This document shows, piece after piece, positions 21,001-33,000 of a DNA stretch of 64,000 bases. The DNA comes from Corallococcus macrosporus. Its GTDB lineage: Bacteria > Myxococcota > Myxococcia > Myxococcales > Myxococcaceae. A program made the position numbers and the translations under genes. The DNA is taken from NCBI RefSeq assembly GCF_017302985.1, contig NZ_JAFIMU010000010.1:372001-436000 (forward strand), written 5' to 3'. Each line of letters opens with the position of its first letter. Within the stretch, counting starts at the first letter, position 1. Below the pieces are notes generated by a model. The model was not told the DNA's origin. It worked only from the letters and a program-made list of their open reading frames with translations, and made no database searches.

Positions 21001-24000
21001 GCGTGCCGTGCCTCTTCGTGGAGGAGGTCCGCCTGGAGGGGCAGCCCGCTTCCGCACCAGACGTGGCCCTGTCGTCGCGGAACCTCGCGTACGTGGACTT
21101 CACCTCCGGCAGCACCGGCCGTCCCAAGGGCGTCGCCGTGGAGCACCGGGGCGTGCTGCGGCTCCTGCACGGTGCCACCTGGGCCCGCTTCACCCCGGAC
21201 GAGACGTTCCTGCTGATGGCGCCCCTGTCCTTCGACGCGTCGACGCTGGAGCTGTGGGGTCCGCTGCTGTTCGGCGGCAGGCTCGTCGTCTTCCCGCCTC
21301 AGCGCTCCACCGACCTGGAGCTGCTGGGGCAGGTCATCCGCCGTCACGGCGTCACGTCGCTCTACCTGTCCGCGGGCCTGTTCGCGCAGGTGGTGGACGT
21401 GAAGCTGGAGGTGCTGCGCGGGCTGCGGCAGCTCATCGTGGGCGGGGACATCCTGTCCCCCACGCACACGCGCCGCGTGGTGGAGACGCTGGGCCTTCCG
21501 GTGATCAACGGCTACGGCCCCACCGAGGCCACCGTCTTCGCCTGCTGCCTGCGCATGGAGCGGCCCGAGGACATCCGGCCCGAGTCCATTCCCGTCGGCC
21601 CTCCCCTGCCGAACACGCGGACGTTCGTGGTGGACGGCTCGATGCGGCCGGTGCCCGTGGGCGTGCCGGGAGAGCTGCTCATTGGCGGGGACGGACTCGC
21701 GAGGGGCTACCTCTCCCGCCCGGACCTCACCGCCGAGCGCTTCATCCCCCACCCCTTCGCCACCACGCCCGGCGAGCGCGTGTACCGCACGGGCGACCGC
21801 GTGCGCTGGCGCGCGGACGGGAGCCTGGAGTTCCTGGGCCGCATCGACAGCCAGGTGAAGGTGCGCGGCTACCGCATCGAGCTTTCCGAGGTCGAAGCCG
21901 CCCTGCGGGATTGGCCCGCGCTCACGGACGCGATCGTGATCGTGCGCGAGGACGTGCCCGGAGATCAGCGGCTCGTGGCCTACGTGGTGGCGGGCGTGCT
22001 GGACGTCCCCGCGCTGCGCGAACACCTGCGGCAGCGGCTGCCCGAGTACATGGTCCCGGCCGCGTTCGTCTCGCTGCCCGTCCTGCCCCTCTCCGCCACC
22101 GGCAAGGTGGACCGTCGGGCCCTGCCCGCGCCAGACGTCACAGCCAGTGCTCGCAAGGGCCGGTTCGTGGAGCCCGCGGATCCGCTGGAGGAACAGATCG
22201 CTGCCGTCTGGGCCCGGGAGCTGGGCGCCCGGAGCGTCGGTGTCCATGATCACTTCTTCGAGGACCTGGGGGGCACGTCGCTGACCGTGGTCCGCGTCGC
22301 CAGCCGGCTGCACGATGCGCTTCAGCGCGACGTGCCCGTGGTGTGGCTCTTCGAGCACCCGACTGTTCATGGACTGGCCCGGAGACTGGGGCGCGAAGGA
22401 CTGAGCGCACAGCCGGCCCGCGTGACCGTGCCCGTCTCCGAGCCAGTGCCTTCGCAGCCCGTGCCCGTGCCTTTGCCTTCCGAAACGGTGAAGGACGGGA
22501 CGGCGGCGCTGCCGTCGAACGCCATCGCCATCATCGGCATGTCCGGGCGATTCCCGGGCGCGGCGTCGGTGGAGGAGTTCTGGCGCAACCTGCGTGAAGG
22601 CGTGGAGTCCATCTCCCACTTCACTCCCGAGGAGCTGGAGTCCATGCCGGGCCTGCCTCCGGGCGTGGAGCTGTCACAGCACCCGGGGTTCGTGCCCGCC
22701 CATGGTGTGCTCGCGGACATCGAGGAGTTCGATCCCGCGTTCTTCGACATGGCCTTGCGCGAGGCGCAGTGGACCGACCCGCAGCAGCGGATGTTCCTCC
22801 AGTGCGCGTGGACGGCGCTGGAGGACGCGGGCCTCGACCCCGCGCGCTTCCCGGGCGTCATCTCCCTCTTCGCGGGAGCGAACGAGTCCGGCTACGCGGC
22901 CGAGGTGCAGCGGCACCTGCCGCTGGACTCGGCGGCGTTCTTCGAGCTGTTCGGCACCGCGACCTACCAGAGCCTGCCGACGAAGGTGTCCTACAAGCTG
23001 GGGCTCACCGGCGAGAGCATGCTCGTGTACACGGCGTGCTCCACGGGGCTCGTGGCGGTGCACGTCGCGTGTCAGAACCTGCTGGCCGGCTTGTCGGACG
23101 TGGCGCTCGCGGGCGCGACGCGGCTGTCGGTGCCGCAGCGCACCGGCTACGTGCATCAGGAGGGGATGATCTACTCCCCGGACGGCCACTGCCGCGCGTT
23201 CGATGCGAAGGGCCAGGGCACCGTCTCCGGCAGCGGCGTGGCCGCGGTGGTGCTCAAGCGCCTGGAGGACGCGGTCCGCGACGGCGACCCCATCCACGCC
23301 GTCATCCGAGCCACCGCCGTCAACAACGACGGGCGCGACAAGTCCGGCTTCACCGCGCCCAGCGTGCAGGGCCAGGCGACCGTCATCACGCAGGCGCTGC
23401 GGCGCTCGGGCGTGACGGCGCGGGACATCGGGTACGTGGAGGCGCACGGGACGGCGACGCCCCTGGGCGACCCCATCGAGGTCGCTGCGCTCCAGCGTGC
23501 CTACGGCCTGGGCCCCGAGCACCAGGGCACCATCGCGCTCGCTTCGCTCAAGACGAACGTGGGCCACCTGGACACGGTGGCGGGGCTCGCGGGGCTCATC
23601 AAGGTCGCGCTGTCGCTGCGCGAGGAGGAGATTCCTCCCAGCCTCCACTTCGAATCGCCCAACCCGAGGATCGACTTCGACGCGGGACCGTTCTTCGTCA
23701 ACACGCGCTTGCGGCCCTGGCCTCGGGGGAAGACGCCCCGGCGCGCGGCGGTGAGCTCCTTTGGCGTGGGCGGGACGAACGCGCACGCCGTGCTGGAAGA
23801 GGCCCCGGTCGTCCGCAGTGGGCCCTCGGCTCGCTCGCACCAGTTGTTCGTGTTGTCGGCGCGCTCGCCGGAGTCCCTGGAGGCGGGAGCACAGGCGCTG
23901 GCGTCGCACGTGCTGGCGGACCGGTCTCCGGAGGCGCTGGAGGCAGCGTCGTTGAAGCTGGCGGATCAAGTGTTGTCCGCGCGGTCGCCGGAAGCGCTGG

Positions 24001-27000
24001 AGGCAGCAGCGAAGCAACTGGCGCTGCGGGTGTTGTCGGCGCGGTCGCCGGAGTCCCTGGAGGCGCTGTCGGCCCGGTTCTCCGTGGACGTCGCGAGCGA
24101 CGGGAGCGGGTTCGCGGACACGGCGTACACGCAGGCCGTGGGACGGCGGGCCTTCGAGTACCGGCGCATGGTGGTCGCGAGGGATGCGGAGGACCTGGCG
24201 AAGCAGCTTCGCAAGCCGGCCACGCCCGCGAGGTTGAAGGACGTGGAGGGGGCCCGCCGCAAGCGGGTGGCCTTCGTGTTCTCCGGTCAGGGTTCGCAGC
24301 AGGTGGGCATGGGGCGGGAGCTGTGCGCGTCCGTGCCGGTGTTCCGCGCGCAGGTGGAGACGTGCCTTGGATTGCTGGACGCGCCCCTGCGCTCGCGAGT
24401 GGACGCGCTGCTGCGGCCTGGACCGGGCCAGGAGGCGGAGGCGTCCGCGTCGCTCGCGGATACGCGCGTCGCGCTGCCGGCCCTGTTCACGGTGCAGGTG
24501 GCCCTGGCCCGGCTGTGGCGGGAGTGGGGCATCGTTCCGCACGCGGTGCTGGGACACAGCTTCGGTGAGTACGCCGCGGCCTGTGTCTCGGGCGTGCTCT
24601 CCCTGGAGGACGGCCTGCGGCTGGCCGTCGCGCGCGGGGAGCTGATGCACCGGTTGCCTCCGGGCGCGATGCTCGGCGTGGCGCTGCCTGCGGCGGAGGT
24701 CCAGGCCCTGCTCTCCGGTCGTCTGACGCTCGCGGCGCTCAACGCGCCGGACCGGTGTGTCGTCTCCGGGCCCGTGGACGAGGTGGAGCGATTCCAGGCG
24801 GTGTTGCAGGAGCGCAAGGCGGGCGCGGTGCGCATGCCGTCGGGTCACGCGTTCCATTCGGCGGACGTGGAGCCGTTGATGGGGGAGCTGGCTCGCGTGG
24901 TGGCTTCGCTCCAGAGGCATGAGCCTTCCGTGCGGTACGTCTCCAGCCTCACGGGAGCGCTGGCGCGGCCGGGCGAGCTGATCGCACCGGACTACTGGGC
25001 CACGCAGATGCGGCAGCCCGTGCGCTTCACCGATGCGGTGGGGACGCTGCTGGAAGAGGGCTGCAGCGTGCTGCTGGAGGTGGGGCCCGGCCAGGACCTC
25101 ACGCCGCTGATGCGTGCGTGCCTGGGTGAGGACAAGGAGCGCGTGAAGGCGCTCGCTTCGTTGCGCCGGGGCGGCACGACGACGGAGCAGTCGGGGCTGT
25201 TGCAGTGCGTGGGTGAGCTGTGGATGCAGGGACTGGACGTGGACTGGACCGCGTTCTACGCCCACGAGCAGCGTCGTCGCGTGCACCTGCCGACGTACCG
25301 GTTCCTGCGCAAGCGCTGCTGGGTGGAGCCTCGCGGCCCGGGCGGTGCATCCGTGGGCACGGGCGTCGCACAGACGGCCGCACCGCAGCACCACATCGCC
25401 GAAGCTGGGGCCCAGACAGAGGCGGCAGGAGCGGCGATGGTGCCTCCGTCCCTGACGCGTCCTGACTCTCCGTTGGCGCCGACAACGGTCGACAGGCCTG
25501 CGCTGCCCGTGAGCACGGGTGCACTGACGGTCCCCCAGACCACGCGGGCGCTGCCCTCCAAGTCCCCTGCCCTCCCGGTGCCCGGTGGTCGTGAGGATGC
25601 GCCTCGCGGTGACGTGGAGGTCCGGATCGCCACGCTGTGGCGTGAGCGGCTGGGCGTGGACTTCGTCGGACGCGACGACAACTTCCTGGAGCTGGGCGGC
25701 AACTCGCTCATGGCCGCGCAGCTGCTCAACCAGCTCCGCGACACCTTCCATGTCCAGGTGCCGCTGGCCGCCCTCTTCGAAGCGCCCACCGTCGCGGGGC
25801 TTGCCTCCCGCATCGAGCCGCTGCTCCAGAACGCTCCCGCCCAGGAGCCCACGCGCGAGCTGCCTCTCGTGCCCCGATCCCGCACGGAACCGCTGCCGCT
25901 GTCCTTCGTGCAGGAGCGCGTCTGGCGCCTGGAGCAGTACCTCCCCGGCCTGTCCGCCTACACGATTCCCTTCGTCCTGCGCCTGGAAGGCCCCGCCGAG
26001 CCCGCCATCCTGGAGCGCGCCATCCAGGAGGTCGTCCAGCGTCACGAGGCCCTGCGCACCACCTACGACGCCGTGGACGGCAAGCCCGTGCAGCGCTTCC
26101 ATCCCTTCGTGCGCATCCCGCTCCCCATCGTGGAGGTGGAAGGCACGCCCGAGGAGCGCGAGGAGGCTGCCCTCCACATCGCCCGCGAGGACGCAGCACG
26201 CCCCTTCGACCTGGTGCGAGGCCCCGTGCTGCGCACCACGCTCGTGCGTCTGCGCTCGGACCTGCACCTGCTGGTCTGCGCCATCCACCACATCGTCTGC
26301 GACACGCTCTCCACGGCGCTGTTCCTCCAGGAGGTCGGCCAGCTCTACGCCGCCTTCCTCCAGGGCCGGCCGTCTCCGCTGGCGCCCCTGCCCGTGCAGT
26401 ACGCGGACTTCGGCGCGTGGCAGCGGCAGTCGCTCGCGGAGGCCCGCTTCCCCGAGCAGGAACAGTGGTGGCGTCAGCGGCTGGCCGGCATGCCCCGGCG
26501 GCTCGGCGTTCCCTCCGACCGGCCCCGGCCCTCGAACTGCCCGCTCACCTCCGAGCGCATGGTGCTGGACTTCCCACCGGCGCTCGCCGAGGCACTGGTC
26601 GCCTTTGGACGCAGCGAGGGCTTCACGTCGTACATGACGGTGCTCGCCGCGTGGAACGCGCTCCTGCACCGCTACACCGGGCAGGCGGACCTCATCGTCG
26701 GCACGCCCATCGGCAACCGCACGCGGCCGGAGCTGCTGCCGCTCATCGGCTACGTGGCGCACTCGGCCGCGTTCCGCACCCACGTCGGGGATGACCCGAG
26801 CTTCCGCGAGCTGCTGCACCGCGTGCGGCGCGAAGTCACCGACGTGCAGTCGCGGCCGGACGTGCCCTTCGAGATGCTCGTCGAACAGCTCGTCCCGGGC
26901 CGGGACATCGGCCGCGAGCGCATGACGGACACGGTCTTCGTCTACCACTCGAATCTAGAGATGGGCGGCGACGCGCTGGCGGCCGTCGGAGCGCGAGGCA

Positions 27001-30000
27001 CGTTCATCGAGGTGCCGGGCACGCCCGTGCAGTGGGGCGCCACGCTGTCGGACCTGACGCTCATCCTCACCGAGGAACCCGGCCGCGTGCACGGCGCGCT
27101 GGAGTACGCGACGGAGCTGTTCGACGCGTCCACCGCGCGGCGGATGCTGGAGCACTTGCAGGTGTTGCTCGGCGCGGCGCTGGCCCGGCCCGAGGAACCC
27201 CTCTCCCGCCTGCCGCTGGCCACCGAGTCCGAGCGCCGCGCCTGGCCCGTCCCACCGCCCGTCACGCACGCTCCAGTCCTGCCCGCACGGCTGCGTGAAC
27301 ACGCACTGCGAAAGCCGGACGCCGTCGCCGTGGAGCAGGCGGGGCGCACCTGGACGTGGCGGGAACTGGCCTCGCGAGCACAACGGCTCGCCCTGCGGCT
27401 GCGGGAACAGGGGCTCCAGCCGGGAGAACCCGTGGCGCTCTGCCTGCGCGCGTCGCCGGAGAAGCTGGCCGCGCTGTGGGGTGTCCTGGAGGCCGGTGGT
27501 GCTCCGGTGACGCTCGGGCCCACGGATCTGGACTCACTGGCCGTCTACGCCGTGGAGGGCAGCGTCGTGCCCTGGCTCGTCACCTGGCGGGGGCTCTTCA
27601 CCTCCACGCGCCTGGAGTCCTCGCGCGTCCTGCACGTCGAAGAAATGCTGGGGGACGCGTCGTCCGTAGCGGGAGACGCGGCGCTTCCGCTTCCCTCCCC
27701 GGAGTCCCTGGCGTGGCTGCTGCCCATGGGCGCGAGTCAGCCCGCGTGGACGTTGAGTCACGCGTCGCTCTCGGGATTCTTCGCGGGCCTGGATGCGCGG
27801 CTGCATCCGGCGCCAGGCACCACCTGGCTCGCCGCGTCCGAACCGGCTCCCGAGAAGCCCGAACTGGAAGCCCTCTGGGCCCTGTCGCGCGGCCTGCCCG
27901 TGCTCTTCCCGGCCGAGTCCACGGCATCGCGCCGGGCCTCGTCAGCCGGGGAGTCCTCGCGTCCGCTCCAGCTCAGCCTGTCGTACTTCGCCAATGACGA
28001 GGACTCGCTCACCGGCCCCAAGTACGAGCTACTGATGGAGGGCGCGAAGTTCGCGGACGCGCAAGGCTTCTCCGCCATCTGGACGCCCGAGCGGCACTTC
28101 CACTCGTTCGGCGGCATCTACCCGCAGCCCGCGGTGGTCTCCGCGGCGATCGCGGCCGTCACTCGCAACCTGCGCCTGCGCTCCGGCAGCGTCGTGTTGC
28201 CGTTGCATGATCCGCTGCTCGTCGCGGAGCAGTGGGCCGTCGTGGACAACCTGTCGCAGGGCCGCGTCGACGTGTCCGTGGCCACGGGCTGGCACGTCCA
28301 GGACTTCGTCTTCGCGCCCGGCAACTACGCGGACCGGCGCAACATCCTGCTGCGGAACCTGGAGACGCTGCGCGGCCTGTGGCGCGGCGAACGGCTGCGG
28401 CGGCCGGGCGGCAACGGCGTCACCGTGGAGGTGGGCCTGCGTCCGAAGCCGGTGCAGAAGGAGCTGCCCGTGTGGCTCACCGCCACCGCGAACCCGGAGA
28501 TGTTCCGGCTCGCGGGCGAGCTGGGCGCGGGCGTCCTCACGGGCCTCTTCGCCCACTCGCTGGAGGAGCTGAAGCCGAAGGTGGCCCTCTACCGCGAGGC
28601 CTGGCGCCGCAACGGGCACCCGGGCCGGGGCCACATCACGTGCATGCTGCACACGTTCCTCGGTGACGACGAGGCGGAGGTCCTGAGGCAGGTGCGCAAG
28701 CCGCTGCTGGCGTACTTCCGCAGCTCGGCGGACATCACGACGTCGCTGCTCGCCGCGCAGGGATATCAGGGGGAGATCGCCAAGGTGTCCCGCGAGGACA
28801 TCGACGCGCTGCTGGAGCACACCTTCGAGCACCACGCGAAGGGCACGGGGCTCATCGGCACGGTGGAGAGCGGCATCCAGCGGCTGCGGGACGTGCGGGC
28901 CTCGGACGTGGACGAGGTGACGTGCCTCATCGACTTCGGACTGGAGACGCCGGTCGTCCTGGAAGGGCTCCGGCGTCTGGCCAGGGCGAGGGAGGCCGTG
29001 GCCGCGGATGCGGCGTCCCACTCGCTGCGGGTGCGCGGCGAGCAGGAGACGGACGCGGAGGAGCTGGTGTCCCTGGCCCGGCGCTCGGGCGCGGTGCTGG
29101 TGAACACCACGGCGAGGCTGGCCCGTGCGTTGACGGACCTCCCGGGAGCACGTGAGGCCCTGGCGCCGGTAGGTGCATGGGTCCTGGAGAACGCGTCGGA
29201 GGAGCTGGCGTCGGCGCTCCAGCGCACGGCGGGCGGCAGCGTGCTGCTCGCGGGCGAGGCCCGTGACGGAGGCCTGTTGCCGCGCGCACCGGAGGAGAAG
29301 CTGCCTCCGGGGCTGGACGTCTGGGTGCTGGACGCGGCCGGGAACCCCGTGCCCGCGGGCGTCGTGGGAGAGCTGGCCCTGTCGGGCGCGGGTCTGCCCG
29401 CTTCGCTCTGGAGATCGGGTGATGCGTCCGAGCGACTGGTGCCGCATCCGTTGAATGGGGGCATGAGCCTCTACCGCACCGGCCGTCCCGTGCGTTCGCG
29501 CGCGGATGGCCGTGTCGAAGCCGTGAACCTCCCTGGGTTCAAGCTGCCCGCGCAGCGCCCCATGGCTTCGGGAGCCGCGAGTGCGCCAGCGGGTGCGCCA
29601 TCCTCCACTGTCTCCACCGTCGTGGCCTCCAGTGCCCTCCAGGCAATTCCGCGCGCACCGCGCGACCGGCCCCTGCCGCTGTCGTTCGCGCAGCAGCGGC
29701 TCTGGTACCTCCAGGAGCTGGAGCCGGAGAGCACCGCGTACAACAACGCGATCATCTTCCGGCTCACGGGCACGTTGGACGTCACCGCGCTCCAGACGGC
29801 GCTCCACGCCCTCGTGGAACGCCATGAGGTCCTGCGCACCACCTACGCGCTGGCCGACGACGGCGCGGTGCAGGTCGTCCATGCGACCGGCGCCCTTCCC
29901 CTGGAGACGGAGGACGTTCCCGGCGACACGGCCGAAGCGCGCGAAGCCGCCATGCTTCGCCGCTGCCAGGCGTACACCGCCACGCCGTTCCACCTGGACA

Positions 30001-33000
30001 CGGGCCCCGTGGCCCGCGCGCTCCTGCTGCGGCTGGCTCCCGACACGCACGTCCTCCACCTGCTCCTGCACCACGTCGTCTCCGACGCCTGGTGTGCCCT
30101 GGTCCTCAGCCGCGAGCTGCCCGTCCTCTACGCCTGCGCCAGCGCGGGAGTCCCCTCCGTCCTGCCGCCGCTGCCGGTGCAGTACGCGGACTACGCCGTG
30201 TGGCAGCGCGCGTGGCTGACAGGCCCGGTGCTGGCGGAGCAGGCCCGCTGGTGGAAGGACCTGCTCCAGGGCACGCCGCCGCTGGAGCTGCCCACCGACC
30301 GGCCTCGCCCCGCCACGCAGTCCTACGCGGGCGCCGCCCACGCCTTCCACCTGCCTCGCGAGCTGTCCGAGCCCCTGCTCGCCCTGGGCCGCCGTGAGGG
30401 CGCCACGTCCTTCATGGTCCTGATGGCGCTGTTCCAGGTGCTGCTCGCCCGCACCTCCGGACAGGACGACTTCGCGGTGGGCACGCCCATCGCAGGCCGC
30501 TCCCGCCCCGAGGTGGAAGGCCTGCTGGGCTGCTTCGTCAACACGCTCGCCTTCCGCGCGAAGCTCCACGGGGCGCCGGGCTTCCGGGAGCTCGTGTCGC
30601 GCGTGAAGCAGCAGGCCCTGGGTGGCTACGCACGGCAGGACATGCCCTTCGAGCAACTGGTGGACGTGCTCCAGGTGCCTCGCGACCTGAGCCGCACGCC
30701 GGTGTTCCAGACCGTCCTCAACGTCATCAACGTGCCCGAGGCCCAGACGACAGGAGGCGCAGGGCTCCAGATTGGCGGCGTGGACGTGCCGGTGACGACG
30801 TCCAAATTCGACCTGACCCTGGAGGTCTGGGAGCAGCGCGACGGCCTGCGCTGCCGCCTGGAGTACGCCACCGCCCTCTTCGACGCCGCGACCCTGACCC
30901 GCATGGCGGAGCACCTGACCGAGCTGGCGAAGGCCGTCGTCGCCGCGCCGGACGCTCCCGTCTCCACCCTGCCGTGGCTCACGCCGGACGCACGCGCACA
31001 GGTGCTGCTCGGCTGGAACGACACGCGCGTGGACTTCCCCCGTGGCGCCACGCTCCACCAGCTCTTCGAAGCCCAGGCTGAACGGACGCCTGGAGCCATC
31101 GCGCTTCAGTTCGAAGCGCAGCGCCTCACGTACGCGCAGCTCGATGCACGCGCCAACCAGCTCGCGCACCACCTGCGGGCTCGCGGCGTGGGTCCGGAGA
31201 CCCTGGTGGGCGTCTGCCTGGAGCGCTCCCTGGAGATGGTCGTCGCCCTGCTGGGCGTCCTGAAATCCGGCGCGGCCTACGTGCCGTTGGATCCGGCCAC
31301 GCCCGCGGAACGGCTCGCCGGGATGCTGGAGGACACCGCCACGCCCGTTCTGCTCATCCAGGAGCGCTTCCGCGCTACGCTGCCTTCGCACGCAGCGCAG
31401 GTCGTCGCGTTGGACGCGCAGTGGGAAGCCATCGCGCGGGAGTCCACGACTCGTCCTGAACCGCTCGCCGGTGAGGACTCGCTCGCCTACGTCATCTTCA
31501 CCTCCGGGAGCACCGGCCGTCCCAAGGGGGCGATGAACGCGCACGCGGGCGTCGTCAACCGGCTGCGCTGGATGCAAGCGCGGTACGGCCTGACGCCTTC
31601 GGACACGGTGCTTCAGAAGACGCCGTTCAGCTTCGACGTGTCCGTGTGGGAGTTCTTCTGGCCCCTGATGACCGGTGCGCGGCTGGTGCTCGCGCGGCCG
31701 GGAGGGCACCAGGAGCCGGACTACCTGGTGGCGCTGATGGCCCGTGAGGGCGTGACGACCGCGCACTTCGTGCCGTCCATGCTGCGCGTCTTCGCGGAGG
31801 AGCCCGGCCTGGAGTCCCTGACGCGCCTGCGTCAGGTGATGTGCAGCGGCGAAGCCCTGCCCGCGGACCTGGTGCTCCGCGCGCAGTCCCGTCTGCCGCA
31901 CGCCACGCTGCACAACCTCTACGGCCCCACCGAGGCCGCCGTGGACGTCACGTCCTGGGAGGCCCCACGCGACGCGGCACTCCGCGTCGTCCCCATTGGA
32001 CGGCCCGTGGCCAACACGCGCATGTACGTCCTGGATCGTCACGGGCAGCCGGTGCCCGTGGGCATCCCGGGGGAGCTGTTCATCGGCGGCGTACAGGTGG
32101 GCCGGGGCTACTGGCGCCGCCCCACCCTCACCGCCGAGCGCTTCATCCCCGACGCCTTCAGCGACACGCCCGGTGCCCGCCTGTACCGCGCGGGCGACAT
32201 CGCCCGGTGGCGCACCGACGGCACGCTGGAGTACCTGGGCCGAGCGGACTTCCAGGTGAAGCTGCGCGGCTTCCGCATCGAACTGGGCGACATCGAAGCC
32301 GCGATCCAGTCCTGGCCCGGCGTGCGCGACTCCGTGGCCGTCGTGCGCCAGGATGACTCGGGAGGACCGCGCCTCGTCGCCTACGTCACCGTCGATGGCG
32401 GGACGCTCGACACGGCGGGGCTGCGCGCGTTCCTGCACTCGCGGCTGCCCGAGTACATGGTGCCCTCCGCCCTCGTCCGCCTGGAGTCCCTGCCGCTCAC
32501 CTCCAGTGGCAAGGTGGACCGCAAGGCCCTGCCTGCGCCGGACGCTCCCGTCGCCGTTCGCGGAGAGCCCATCGCCCCGCGCGACGACACCGAGCGCACC
32601 CTGGCGGAGATCTTCGCGCAGGTGCTCGGCATCGCGAGGGTCGGCGTGCGGGACAGCTTCTTCGCGCTGGGCGGCCACTCGCTGCTCGCGACCCAGGTGG
32701 CCGCGCGAGTGCGTGCGCGGCTGGGCCGCGAGGTGCCGCTGCGCACGCTGTTCGAAGCCCCCACCGTGGAGGCGCTCGCCAAACGCGTCGCCCTGTCCGG
32801 AGCCGAGGCCCCCGCTCCGGTCCAGCCCGAGCCGGCTGCCTCCACCGGCCTCACTCCGCTGACGCGAGGGGTACGGCCCGCCGTGCTGCCGCTGTCGTTC
32901 GCGCAGCAGCGGCTGTGGTTCATCCATCGACTGGGCGCCGCGGACACGGCGTACAACATGCCGTTCTCGCTCCGGCTGGAGGGCACGCTCGACGTCGGCG

